From: Psychrobacter sp. NG25
GTDB lineage: Bacteria > Pseudomonadota > Gammaproteobacteria > Pseudomonadales > Moraxellaceae
Assembly (NCBI RefSeq): GCF_015234355.1
Contig: NZ_JADGMV010000009.1
Span: 62,001 to 126,000 of the forward strand
DNA: 64,000 bases
Direction: 5' to 3'
Both the position numbers and the translations under genes were made by a program. The notes beneath the pieces were generated by a model. The model saw only the letters and a list, made by a program, of their open reading frames with translations. It made no database searches and had not been told where the DNA came from. Every line of letters starts with the position of its first letter. The stretch's first letter is position 1. Below, in pieces: positions 44,074 to 53,533 of this stretch.

Positions 44074-44844
44074 TTAGTCTTCGTGCACTAAGCCTTGGCC
44101 AATAGGGGTGGTTGCCTGAATCAGACCGTCTCTTACATCTGCAACTTCTAGTAGTTGTCCTTGATGTAACAATGCAGCGCGATCACAGAGTCTACGAATG
44201 ACACTCATCTCATGAGTCACAATGACAATGGTGACACCAAGTTGCTCGTTGATATCACGTAAGCATGTCAGCAAACTGCGGGTCGTCGCAGGATCTAGTG
44301 CACTGGTTGGCTCATCGGCCAATAGTACTTTTGGACTGGGTGCAATCGCACGGGCGATACCAACACGCTGCTTTTGTCCACCTGATAGCTGCGCAGGGTA
44401 GTGGCCTGCACGGTCGGTTAAGTCAACGATTGCTAGACAATCCATCACTCGCTTATGAATGTCACGGCTTGGATAACCAGAGATTTTTAAGTTAAATGCA
44501 ACGTTATCAAAAACAGTTTGATTAGACATCAGGTTAAACTGCTGAAAAATCATACCAATATTATGACGTGCGATACGCAGCTCACTGGCAGATAACGTCG
44601 TTAAGTCAGTACCATCGATGATGACTTGACCGGCATCTGGGCGTTCCAGCATATTAATCAGACGCAATAAGGTTGATTTACCGGCACCTGAATATCCCAT
44701 TAGGCCGAATATTTCGCCTTGTTGGATAGTGAGAGATGTCGGCTCAACGGCAGTAAACCAATGCGGTTTGCCGTTTTTGTCCTTGATTGATCGGTCGCTT
44801 AAGAAGCTTTTGGTCACATCGTTTAAGACAATCATGTCATTCAT
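44074..44844 (-). CDS. metN: Methionine ABC transporter ATP-binding protein MetN
   Basis: About 256 residues from ATG 44844, where GAG lies at a suitable distance; ATG 44880 would add twelve residues and cannot be excluded. Walker A is GYSGAGKSTL, the signature LSGGQKQRV and Walker B VLLADEPTSALD, with the H-loop VTHE. The protein is shorter than E. coli MetN (about 343 residues): it ends soon after the H-loop region, so the C-terminal ACT-like domain that senses methionine is missing. It heads the metNIQ operon. The upstream 220 bp show a TATAAT near 44945 but no clear SAM riboswitch. Confidence 0.9.
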   Translation of the reverse strand: MNDMIVLNDVTKSFLSDRSIKDKNGKPHWFTAVEPTSLTIQQGEIFGLMGYSGAGKSTLLRLINMLERPDAGQVIIDGTDLTTLSASELRIARHNIGMIFQQFNLMSNQTVFDNVAFNLKISGYPSRDIHKRVMDCLAIVDLTDRAGHYPAQLSGGQKQRVGIARAIAPSPKVLLADEPTSALDPATTRSLLTCLRDINEQLGVTIVIVTHEMSVIRRLCDRAALLHQGQLLEVADVRDGLIQATTPIGQGLVHED

Positions 44845-45100
44845 GGAGGGCTCAAAATTCAATAATATTTTAATAGTCATGAACGTGTTGTTTCGCTTCT
44901 ACTACTGTGTAAGAAGCCAATTAAAAAACAACCGTTAACAACCCTATAATAAGGGGCGCTAATATAGCATATTATCAAGCACTTTGGATATGCACATCCG
45001 TGACAGGCTTATGACTAATAGCTATTAGTAGTGAGAACTTTGAGGAAGCGAGAGGGTAGTGAAGGCGTGATAGGAAATGTGCATCTGATAGCACGATCAA

Positions 45101-47188
45101 CTAATCATACTGGTGGTAATGCGGATCATGCTCGACTGGTATGATGACTAAAAACCGAGTATAGCCATTGAGTGTGTCGGTGAGAATACGGCCTTGGTGT
45201 GCAGTGACAATTTGCGACACTAAAGACAAGCCTAGTCCAGAGCCTTTATTTTTTTGCTGTAAACGCACGAAGGGACTGAATACTTCTTCACGTTTGTCTT
45301 CAGGAATACCTGTACCTTCGTCAATCACTGCCAGCACTGCATATTTAGGTAATGGGCGTACAGGTTCCGCTTTGGCTTTCTTTATGTGCTTGGCAAATAG
45401 GCTTTCTTTGCGTGGTGAACTCTGAGTTTCAACAGTATTTTGATCATTATCTTTAGAGTCATTCTGCATGCCAGTTTTGGTGTTATTTTTCACGATGCCA
45501 GAATCAATAGATGCTTTATTCGTTTTTTGACCGTCTTTTGAATGAATGCTTGTATCGCTATCAGTAGACACCTCAGTATCGGGAACGATTCTCCAAATAA
45601 CTTTTTTGATTCTGTCGGTCAAATCATTGGTGAAGCTGTAATAGTCAGCAATCAATGAAGATTCGCTATTGGTCTCAACTGTATCGCTGAGATTTGTTGA
45701 ATTTTTAGTAATATCAGCATCATTCTGTTTATCGTTAGCATTGTCTTCTATAAGAGTAACACTAGTTTCCAGGTTTTCGTCATCAGTATCTGGCGTAATG
45801 CTTGTACCGTTTTTATAGATAGGCGGTGCTGGTAATATATCTTTTGTATCTGTTATTTCAGACTTGCTCTTATCGATAGTATTCAACGAATCATCTAAAT
45901 CTAAAGCGTCGCGAGTGCCATTTTCGCTGACATCGATGGGTGCATCATATGATTCGAAATCAGAGCTACCATAATCAGCAAAGCTTTTGCATAACACGGT
46001 TTGTAGCAGATAGTCAGGAACGTTATCAGCTTCATCGATCGTTTGAACACCGTACAGTAATACTGTCACTGGCGGTTTGCCATGTAACATTGCATTGGTT
46101 AGTAAGTTGCGGATTAAATGAGTCAACATCGATGACTGGCCATCAATGACGATGTGCTCACCAATTAGAGTAGCTTCAGGATAATGCTGGCGTTCTTGAT
46201 TGACTAAGTCGTATAAATCTAAATGCTCAACTTGTTGGAGGGCATGACCAGCATCTAAGCGGCTGACCAATAAAATACTCTCTACTAAATCATTAAGCCC
46301 TGACAAGTCACGATTGATTGCATGAGCACGTTTATCAAATTTTGCTTTGGTATCGGTTGGTAGCGTACCAGTCAGCATGTCCATCATTTCGATTTGCAAG
46401 CGGATACGAGTAATGGGCGTGCGTAGCTCATGAGAGGCGTGTGCTAATAGCAAGTTATTGGCATCGATAAGATGTTCGATTTTTTGTGCAGCTTGGTTAA
46501 ATCCGCGTGCCAATGATGCAATCTCATCGTTACCACGAGCATTCACTCGTACCGTAAAGTCGCCATCACCCAACTGTGTCATCTGTTGGCTCATCTGATT
46601 GATACGCCAAGTAATGGTTCGAGCAATCCACCATAAGACACCTGCCATAATGAATAGCAGCAACAAAGTACCTGTGAATAAATTCAAGGCAGCAGATAGT
46701 ACGGGTTTTTTGGGTGGTAAGCGTGATTCATATAACAGTGTATAGCCAGTAGCGCTATAGACTTGAGCTTGCTTGGTAGGGGACGTTTCTGCAAATGAAG
46801 GGAAAACACGAGATAACAAAGAAGGCGGTTCTGGCAGCTCTAGCGGTAGGTCACTGTTGTCTGTTTGCATGAGCAACCGACCTTGGCTGTCATACAAGCC
46901 CATCTTAGCTTGTAATGACTCATCAAAGATATCAAAGCTTTTTTTGACCACTGCCAACATAAAGCGAGACTGTAAGCGATTGTCTCGGCTAATGGAGGTA
47001 TTTAGTTCATGCAGGAACGGGTCTATTTGTCCTAAGATTTGTGTAGCGAGTACTTCTGAGCGAATACCTGCATCTTTATCATGCACAAGTTGCGTCAACA
47101 GCACCATAGCCACTGCAAATAAGATAAGTGCCATCATGACACTGGCAAACAACTTGGCAAATACGGAACGAAAACCCAACTGCTGCAT
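45101..47188 (-). CDS. Sensor histidine kinase with about 230-residue insert in the ATPase domain
   Basis: The 695-residue inner-membrane kinase has helices at about 11-33 and 171-189, a HAMP region (190-243), and the H-box HASHELRTP with phosphoacceptor H253. The N-box lies at HLIRNLLTNAMLHG (357-370). The G1 box DEGTGIP begins at 623 and G2 is GSGLGLSLV. N-box and G1 are normally some 35 residues apart; here about 230 low-complexity Asp/Asn/Ser/Thr-rich residues lie between. It should pair with the OmpR-type regulator encoded 106 bp upstream. The signal is unknown. Confidence 0.9.
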   Translation of the reverse strand: MQQLGFRSVFAKLFASVMMALILFAVAMVLLTQLVHDKDAGIRSEVLATQILGQIDPFLHELNTSISRDNRLQSRFMLAVVKKSFDIFDESLQAKMGLYDSQGRLLMQTDNSDLPLELPEPPSLLSRVFPSFAETSPTKQAQVYSATGYTLLYESRLPPKKPVLSAALNLFTGTLLLLFIMAGVLWWIARTITWRINQMSQQMTQLGDGDFTVRVNARGNDEIASLARGFNQAAQKIEHLIDANNLLLAHASHELRTPITRIRLQIEMMDMLTGTLPTDTKAKFDKRAHAINRDLSGLNDLVESILLVSRLDAGHALQQVEHLDLYDLVNQERQHYPEATLIGEHIVIDGQSSMLTHLIRNLLTNAMLHGKPPVTVLLYGVQTIDEADNVPDYLLQTVLCKSFADYGSSDFESYDAPIDVSENGTRDALDLDDSLNTIDKSKSEITDTKDILPAPPIYKNGTSITPDTDDENLETSVTLIEDNANDKQNDADITKNSTNLSDTVETNSESSLIADYYSFTNDLTDRIKKVIWRIVPDTEVSTDSDTSIHSKDGQKTNKASIDSGIVKNNTKTGMQNDSKDNDQNTVETQSSPRKESLFAKHIKKAKAEPVRPLPKYAVLAVIDEGTGIPEDKREEVFSPFVRLQQKNKGSGLGLSLVSQIVTAHQGRILTDTLNGYTRFLVIIPVEHDPHYHQYD

Positions 47189-47294
47189 TAAACCATCTCT
47201 ATTATTAGACGCTTATATCGATGCATACTGTTGATTCTATACGACTAAATCAACAGTATGAGTGTTTTTTCGATCCGTCAGCTGTTTTCTGTGA

Positions 47295-48017
47295 TCAAAC
47301 CTGATCAGTGGCAAATTGATAACCGACACCGCGTACCGTGATGATACGTTTTGGCTGGCGTGGATTGTCTTCAATTAGAGCTCTTAGACGTGAGATATGA
47401 ACGTCAATGGCACGATCGATGTTGTCTGAGCTATCATCGTTTGGCATAGCTTGCCAAAGCTGCTCACGATTCAGTACTTTACCAGAATGTGTGGCAAAAT
47501 AATGCAACAATTGGAACTGATGCGTCGTCAAACGTACAGCTTCATCATCGATAGTTACCTCATGGCTATCAGGGAATACGCTCAAACGACCAAAGGTCAA
47601 ACTGTCTGACTGGCTATCTGCTTGATTCGGTTGCTCGTGACGACGAATGACAGCACGAATACGTGCTAGCAGTTCACGCGGTTCAAAAGGCTTAGAGATA
47701 TAGTCATCAGCACCCATCTCAAGACCTAATACGCGATCGGTTGTATCACCTTTCGCTGTCAGCATGATGATTGGCACTTTGTTGGTCATATTGTTTTTGT
47801 TGCCGCGAATTTTCTGACACACTTGCATACCATCCATATCAGGTAGCATCAAATCAAGAACAACCAAGTCAATATCACGCTCTTTGGTATCTAATAATTC
47901 AAGACCTTCTTGACCAAGACCTGCATGATGCACATCATAATAGTTCATGGTTAAATAATCGCTGATCAATTCAGCTAAATCAGGATCGTCTTCAATCAAT
48001 AAAATTTGCTTACTCAT
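47295..48017 (-). CDS. OmpR-family response regulator
   Basis: The 240-residue protein has a receiver domain (LLIEDDPDLAEL, phosphoacceptor Asp in VVLDLMLPDMDG, Lys in ISKPFEPREL) and a winged-helix trans_reg_C domain (TTHQFQLLHYFATHSGKVLNREQLW, then RAIDVHISRLRALIEDNPRQPKRIITVRGVGYQF). It is transcribed first, followed by the sensor kinase. It resembles RstA and CpxR-type regulators; no specific name is secure. GAGGATAACCC stands before the ATG. Confidence 0.92.
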   Translation of the reverse strand: MSKQILLIEDDPDLAELISDYLTMNYYDVHHAGLGQEGLELLDTKERDIDLVVLDLMLPDMDGMQVCQKIRGNKNNMTNKVPIIMLTAKGDTTDRVLGLEMGADDYISKPFEPRELLARIRAVIRRHEQPNQADSQSDSLTFGRLSVFPDSHEVTIDDEAVRLTTHQFQLLHYFATHSGKVLNREQLWQAMPNDDSSDNIDRAIDVHISRLRALIEDNPRQPKRIITVRGVGYQFATDQV

Positions 48018-48138
48018 GGGTTATCCTCTAGTTGTTGTTATGGTTTATCAGAAGTTTAATATGCTCTGATATTTAAATCATGACAAATACATCAATGATT
48101 TTAATTTCTAAAGCATTCAAACCATCAAGCCTCTAAGA

Positions 48139-48178
48139 TTTCAAAGTTTCTTTCAAAAGTAATTGCTTTCAGAAGTAA
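48139..48178. promoter_or_regulatory. Direct repeats upstream of the response regulator
   Basis: TTTCAAAG (48139), TTTCAAAAGTAA (48151-48162) and TTTCAGAAGTAA (48167-48178) repeat at 12 and 16 bp spacing, 120-160 bp before the regulator start. OmpR-type proteins bind direct repeats, so autoregulation is possible. Nothing else stands out in the 309-bp gap 48018-48326. Confidence 0.3.
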
Positions 48179-48326
48179 AAACTATCTAGCCAGTAGTTAG
48201 TTCTTAGTAATTTATAATACTTGGCTAATGCGATATATCATACTGTTATATTGCCTAATTAGGCTGTTACAAAACAAGAGAGGCTTTGTTAATATTTCTA
48301 CACAATGTAACTGTCGGTATGGATGA

Positions 48327-49586
48327 CTACGAAACATTGACCTTTTTACCATCAGAATCAAGCGGCAAATCAGCCAAACAAATCAGACTGTCATTGCTAA
48401 TACCTGCAATTAAATATTGTTCTGTCGAGGGATTGTACTCGACTACCTCAATAGGGTAGCGTTTTAAATGCTGATCTTGTCCGATAATCCACACATTAGC
48501 CGTCAGTGGCGTGAGAGGTTTATATGGTGGCGCTTGCAACTCTGTCAAGTCGACATCGTGTAGCGCACGCTTCGGTACAATAGTACCCACATCTATCTGA
48601 CCATAATTGACTCGCCCGGTTACTTTCATATTTGGTAATAACTGCTTACGACTGACCTCATTGTCAATAACATCAACATTGACCATAAGTCTTTTCGGTT
48701 GACTGGTCGCAGTCAGCTTACTGATTTGTCCCGTAAATTTTTCTAAGATATTTTCAGCAGTAAAGTTGACAGTTTGACCTACCGATAGTTGGGGTTCAGC
48801 TTGAATAGGTAGCATAGCAGTAAAGTGTAATTTAGTTTCATCACTAAATTTTAGGAGTGGCATTCGAGCTTCTAGCTTTTGACCCGCTCTTGCATACAGG
48901 TTTTCTACGCGTCCTGAAAAGCTAGCACGGATAGTAATCAATTTATACTGAGGCTTTGAGATCTCTATGCCCTTACTACTATTAACCTCGTCATCACTTG
49001 AGCTAGCTATAGCTGCATTTTTCGTTAATGGCTCTGTGCCATCAGATGAAGTTTTCTTAATGGTTGTATCATTATTTAGCGTAGGTTGATTGAGTTTAGC
49101 GTTTGCGTTGGTATCTTGAGCGTTAGTCTGTTTGGCAACATCAGTACCATTTTGCACCTGAGTGTCTTGATCAGGCTTACCTGAGTCTGTCGCTATATCG
49201 TCTGATGTATTAGATGAGTTGACCGTTTTGCTTTCTGTTTCCAATCGTCTGACAACGAGTAGTGGTGTACCTTTTTCTACCCATTGGCCTTTAGTAACCA
49301 AGACCTCTTCTACATTGATAGGATGTACTGTCACAAATTGGGTTTGCTTAATAGGTTCAATGTTGCCTTGTAGGCCAAGGCTAGGCTGGTAACGTGAAGG
49401 TTTTATACTCAATATATGATCAGGTGTAATGGTTACACTATCATCGGTAATGACAACGGGAGTATCTACTGTTGGGCTTTTTTCGGTGGCTAGTGCTGCG
49501 TCAGTAGGCGATGGTGGCTGACAGGCAGTAATGAGTATGGCACTCAATACATAGCTGCTGTTTTTTAAAATTTTGGAAACTGTCAT
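48327..49586 (-). CDS. Membrane-fusion-like lipoprotein (HlyD/RND adaptor type) with disordered insert
   Basis: About 419 residues from ATG 49586 (GGTGA five bases upstream); the open frame extends 46 codons further without signal-like sequence. A signal peptide ends LSAILITAC, so the mature Cys is lipid-modified. The first lipoyl half is SLGLQGNIEPIKQTQFVTVHPINVEEVLVTKGQWVEKGTPLL and the second half TIRASFSGRVENLYARAGQKLEARMPLLKF. Between them, where adaptors carry a coiled-coil hairpin, is a Asn/Thr/Asp/Ser-rich linker of about 110 residues. A beta-barrel follows (AMLPIQAEPQLSVGQTVNFTAE). No pump gene is adjacent. Probably part of efflux or envelope machinery. Confidence 0.75.
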   Translation of the reverse strand: MTVSKILKNSSYVLSAILITACQPPSPTDAALATEKSPTVDTPVVITDDSVTITPDHILSIKPSRYQPSLGLQGNIEPIKQTQFVTVHPINVEEVLVTKGQWVEKGTPLLVVRRLETESKTVNSSNTSDDIATDSGKPDQDTQVQNGTDVAKQTNAQDTNANAKLNQPTLNNDTTIKKTSSDGTEPLTKNAAIASSSDDEVNSSKGIEISKPQYKLITIRASFSGRVENLYARAGQKLEARMPLLKFSDETKLHFTAMLPIQAEPQLSVGQTVNFTAENILEKFTGQISKLTATSQPKRLMVNVDVIDNEVSRKQLLPNMKVTGRVNYGQIDVGTIVPKRALHDVDLTELQAPPYKPLTPLTANVWIIGQDQHLKRYPIEVVEYNPSTEQYLIAGISNDSLICLADLPLDSDGKKVNVS

Positions 49587-50266
49587 CGCGTTCACCATAG
49601 TAGTTATCATTTTATTATATAGTGAATTACAGTGCGGTGAAACGGCTGCTAAACACTTACTTAATTTTATAAATATGCGATTACCAGACCGAATAATGTT
49701 AAAAATAGCAAATATGGCTAGCAAAAAAAATCTTTACATTACTGGGCAGTTCGTACATTGACTTGATTATGACTAGAAAGAGGTCAATAATTGTGCTAAA
49801 AACAAACCTAATAAAGTAAATTGATACATTTATAGAACAAAAGAAGATTATTCAGCAATATTTTCATCGTTTCTATATAATGTAAAAATATCATAAAGTT
49901 ATCGACTATTTTGATTTGAACTGTCTCTATTTAGATAACAATTCAAGCGGTCAGTGGGGCAGTGCTTTACATGATATAAAAAGAGCCCTATCTTAATTAG
50001 TGATACTGAAAGTTGAGTAGTTCACCTGAAAAACTTATTTTTTTGGCTTATTTTTTTAAGGTTATTAATAAAAAAGTGCGTATAGTAACTCATGTTGACA
50101 GCATGTTTGATGGGCCGATACTGACAGATAGTAGGTTCTCTGTCATAACACATGGTAATGCAAATTTAGCCGTTCGTATCAATCCGATAATAAGTGATAT
50201 GACACGTTAAAATTTTGTATTGATCGATAGAATTACGAATAAATAGTCGTTTATAGGACAATGATA
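49587..50266. other. 680-bp divergent gap, MFP-like lipoprotein / pilG
   Basis: The region is strongly AT-rich. It carries a candidate pilG promoter at 50095-50122. A 65-codon open frame near 50013 starts with TTG and lacks a ribosome site, so I do not call it. No repeat or RNA gene is recognised. Confidence 0.5.
50095..50122 (+). promoter_or_regulatory. Candidate promoter of the Pil-Chp cluster
   Basis: A perfect TTGACA is followed after 16 bp by GATACT. It would leave a leader of about 135 bases before pilG. Confidence 0.35.
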
Positions 50267-50644
50267 ATGGAAAATGATTTTAATGGTTTGAAAGTAATGG
50301 TAATTGATGATTCAAAAACCATTCGCCGTACCGCAGAAACCTTACTTCAAAAAGCGGGCTGCGAAGTCGTAACTGCTATTGACGGCTTTGATGCTTTAGC
50401 AAAGATTGTTGATAACAACCCAGACATTATTTTTGTCGATATTATGATGCCACGTTTAGATGGTTATCAGACTTGTGCTCTGATAAAAAACAACCCTGAC
50501 TATGCTAACAAACCAGTCATTATGCTGTCTTCCAAAGATGGCTTATTTGATAAAGCACGTGGTCGTATTGTTGGTTCTGATGAGTATCTGACAAAGCCGT
50601 TTAGTAAAGACGAGCTGTTTGAGGCAATCAACCAGTACCGCTAA
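50267..50644 (+). CDS. pilG: Twitching motility response regulator PilG
   Basis: About 125 residues, a stand-alone receiver domain (VMVIDDSKTIRRTAETLL, phosphoacceptor Asp in IIFVDIMMPRLDGYQTC, Lys in YLTKPFSKDEL). ATG 50267 is chosen because AGG lies seven bases upstream; ATG 50261 adds two residues. PilG is phosphorylated by the ChpA kinase and promotes pilus extension at the pole. It opens the cluster; a 281-bp spacer separates it from pilH, so pilH may have its own promoter. Confidence 0.92.
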   Translation: MENDFNGLKVMVIDDSKTIRRTAETLLQKAGCEVVTAIDGFDALAKIVDNNPDIIFVDIMMPRLDGYQTCALIKNNPDYANKPVIMLSSKDGLFDKARGRIVGSDEYLTKPFSKDELFEAINQYR

Positions 50645-50925
50645 TACAGCAAGTGTCATTGCTAGTAGTAAAGTATGTACATCTGCAAATATAAAGTTTC
50701 GTTTAGGATTATTGTTGGTATGATTTATGCATGTTTTTGTAGGTTGAGTTACAAAGTCAAAATACTTAACATGAGTGACAATTAATAATAATTGCTCAAT
50801 ATTTCACAACAACTGTTAAAAAAGTGATTTTGCCGCTTATCTCTGGCAAATGATTTTTACTCTAGTTGTCTCAATAATATAACAACATATCCTCTTGGAT
50901 ATTTTCGAAAATAAAGGAAATTCCT

Positions 50926-51288
50926 ATGACTACCGTTTTAGTCATTGACGACTCGCCATCTGAGATGGCGAAATTTCGCGATATGCTTGCTAGACATAAC
51001 TTTCAAGTATTAGAGGCGACAAATGGCGAGCAAGGCTGTCAAATGGCAGTTGATCATTTACCAGATGTCATCTTGATGGATGTAGTAATGCCTGAAATGA
51101 ATGGTTTTCAAGCCACTCGAAAAATTACTCGTGGTAAAACGACTGATCATATTCCTGTGATTATGATCAGTACTAAAAATCAAGAAACAGATAGAGTTTG
51201 GGGAAAGCGTCAAGGTGCTAAAGAGTATATCGCCAAACCAGTTGATGAAAATAGCTTGGTTAATATCATTCGCAAAGTAATGGAGTAG
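50926..51288 (+). CDS. pilH: Twitching motility response regulator PilH
   Basis: The 120-residue receiver protein reads TTVLVIDDSPSEMAKFRDML and VILMDVVMPEMNGFQATRKITR, with Lys in YIAKPVDENSL, all usual for PilH. AAAGGAAATTCCT stands before the ATG. PilH is the second target of ChpA and is linked to pilus retraction or acts as a phosphate sink. pilI begins three bases after the stop. Confidence 0.93.
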   Translation: MTTVLVIDDSPSEMAKFRDMLARHNFQVLEATNGEQGCQMAVDHLPDVILMDVVMPEMNGFQATRKITRGKTTDHIPVIMISTKNQETDRVWGKRQGAKEYIAKPVDENSLVNIIRKVME

Positions 51289-51291
51289 ATT

Positions 51292-51822
51292 GTGGCTTCC
51301 AAAGGTTTTATTGAGCTTCTGCGTTTAGCAGATTTGGCACGCGCGCGCAAAAGTGGTCGCCGCGGTGGACAAGAGTATGATTGGCAAGGTGTTGTATTTG
51401 AGATTGGTGGACAGCGTTTGGTTGCGCCGATGGGTCAGGTATCAGAAGTATTAGCCATGCCAGAGTATACCAGCTTGCCTTTAGTAAAGCCTTGGATGCT
51501 GGGTATCGCCAATATTCGTGGACGCTTACTACCGATAACTGACTTGTCCCGATTTCTACAGGTTTCTAGTCGCTTAACGCAAATGAGCCAACGTAAAGTC
51601 ATTGTCATCGATCATGACAATCTCTTTTCAGGACTGGTCGTAGATCAAGTTATTGGTATCGAACAATTTACTCATGATCAATACCGTGCAGAGGCAATTG
51701 AGTCTAACTCGCCTTTTGCACCTTATAATCATGGTAAGTTCTTTAAAAATGAACAAGACTGGTATGTTTTTATGCCCAGTTTACTCGCACAAGACTTGCA
51801 ATATACCGATGCTGCAATATAG
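51292..51822 (+). CDS. pilI: CheW-like adaptor PilI
   Basis: A 176-residue CheW-domain protein starting at GTG 51292, with GGAG seven bases upstream and only three bases after pilH. FEIGGQRLVAPMGQVSEVL and MLGIANIRGRLLPITDLSRFL match the CheW core. It couples the receptor PilJ to the ChpA kinase at the pole. Confidence 0.92.
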   Translation: MASKGFIELLRLADLARARKSGRRGGQEYDWQGVVFEIGGQRLVAPMGQVSEVLAMPEYTSLPLVKPWMLGIANIRGRLLPITDLSRFLQVSSRLTQMSQRKVIVIDHDNLFSGLVVDQVIGIEQFTHDQYRAEAIESNSPFAPYNHGKFFKNEQDWYVFMPSLLAQDLQYTDAAI

Positions 51823-51996
51823 CTATCGATAACAGATATCTGACTGTTAGGGCTATGATCAAATAATAGCGCACGATACGATACGGTTGGATGTCAGCAT
51901 TCACACAGGCTTTGTTAATCACTGTTGTTTTTATAACAATGAGATTGTCAAAGTCAGTCACGATAAGACTTTGATGATTGTTTGAAAGGAATACGC

Positions 51997-53400
51997 ATGA
52001 TGAGTGATGTTATAAATAAACCTGTAGCTGGTACACCTAATGCAACAGCGGGTGGCACAAACGCTAATAGTGAGTGGAAATTATTATTAGTGCTTTTTGT
52101 TTCGATAAGTGTGGCCTGTTTGATTTGGTTGGTAAATTCCTTATCATCGGTGAGTCAGTATTTTTCTGACTTTACTCAGTCAGTTGTTTTGCCCGTAGTT
52201 GTGTTCGCAATAGGGGTGCTGGGGATTCTATTTGCTCTGTACCAATTACTTAAGCAGCGTGGTGGCTCAGAACGATTACTTATCGAAAAAGAAACACTAC
52301 GTCGACGTCAAGAAGCAGAAGCTGAGTCTGAGCGTGCGCGTCAAATTCAAGAAGAAAACGAGCGTAACCAGGTAGCTATTCTGCGTTTGCTTGATGAATT
52401 GGGTGATTTGGCAGAAGGTGATTTGACGGTCAATGCAACAGTATCAGAAGATTTCACTGGCGCAATTGCTGATTCAGTGAACTTTGCAATTGACCAACTC
52501 CGTCAGTTGGTACTGGTTATCAACAATACGGCTGATCGCGTTTCGCAATCTTCAGATCAAACGCAGATGAATGCGGTTGAGCTTGCTGAAGCATCTGAAC
52601 ATCAAGCGCAAGAAATTGCTGGTGTATCAGCGGCCATTAATGAGATGACAATCTCGATCGACCAAGTTTCAAATAACGCTTCAGAGTCTGCGACTGTTGC
52701 TCAGCGCTCAGTTGCCATTGCTTATAATGGGGCAGAAGTTGTACAGCGCTCCATTGAAGGTATGAACGTTATTCGTGATCAGATTCAAGAGACGTCAAAA
52801 CGTATCAAACGTCTGGGTGAGTCTTCGCAAGAGATTGGTGATATCGTTAGTTTGATTAATGATATTGCTGACCAAACCAACGTTTTGGCATTGAACGCTG
52901 CTATTCAGGCATCGATGGCTGGTGAAGCGGGTCGAGGCTTTGCGGTTGTTGCTGATGAAGTACAGCGACTGGCTGAGCGTTCAGCCAATGCAACAAAACA
53001 GATTGAAACACTGGTAAAAACCATTCAGGCAGATACCAACGAAGCGGTTGTATCGATGGAGTCAACGACCTCTGAAGTTGTGCGCGGTGCGCGGTTAGCA
53101 AAAGATGCTGGTGAAGCACTAGAAGAGGTACAGAGCGTTTCTAACACGTTGGCTGATTTGATTCAAAACATCTCGAATGCTGCATTGCAACAGGCCGAGT
53201 CTGCTGGACATATCTCACACACCATGAATATCATTCAGGATATTACTTCACAAACGTCCTCTGGTACGATGGCAACGGCGAGATCTATTGGTGAGCTGAG
53301 CGAAATGGCTGCAGCACTACAAGAATCCGTAACAGGCTTTAAAGTATTGAGTGATGATGAGCTGCTAGATAACGAGCAAGCATTATCAGCAAGTGCATGA
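51997..53400 (+). CDS. pilJ: Methyl-accepting chemotaxis receptor PilJ, short form
   Basis: About 467 residues from ATG 51997 (AGGA six bases upstream). Two helices lie at about 29-49 and 64-86 with only about 15 residues between them, where PilJ proteins of Pseudomonas (about 680 residues) have a large periplasmic sensor. A HAMP-like segment and the signalling domain follow; the tip [20 protein letters not shown] then [20 protein letters not shown] matches PilJ closely. It activates ChpA through PilI. The C-terminal [11 protein letters not shown] lacks a CheR-tether pentapeptide. Confidence 0.9.
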   Translation: MMSDVINKPVAGTPNATAGGTNANSEWKLLLVLFVSISVACLIWLVNSLSSVSQYFSDFTQSVVLPVVVFAIGVLGILFALYQLLKQRGGSERLLIEKETLRRRQEAEAESERARQIQEENERNQVAILRLLDELGDLAEGDLTVNATVSEDFTGAIADSVNFAIDQLRQLVLVINNTADRVSQSSDQTQMNAVELAEASEHQAQEIAGVSAAINEMTISIDQVSNNASESATVAQRSVAIAYNGAEVVQRSIEGMNVIRDQIQETSKRIKRLGESSQEIGDIVSLINDIADQTNVLALNAAIQASMAGEAGRGFAVVADEVQRLAERSANATKQIETLVKTIQADTNEAVVSMESTTSEVVRGARLAKDAGEALEEVQSVSNTLADLIQNISNAALQQAESAGHISHTMNIIQDITSQTSSGTMATARSIGELSEMAAALQESVTGFKVLSDDELLDNEQALSASA

Positions 53401-53533
53401 TAATCATGTTGGGCATTATTTGAGCACTAGTAAGTTAAGATTTAGAGTTTCTACAGTATTTTATATTAATATGTTAATTACATACCATGTAAATGATAGT
53501 GGTTTACATTGGCAATCATAGGTAGCAGTTGAC

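Noticed and set aside
44845..45100. Possible SAM riboswitch before metN
   Set aside because: I could not find the conserved helices of any SAM riboswitch class; only a TATAAT-like box is visible.
50013..50210. 65-codon open frame in the gap before pilG
   Set aside because: It starts at TTG with no ribosome site, lies in AT-rich promoter DNA, and its product has no recognisable feature; it would also span the best promoter candidate.
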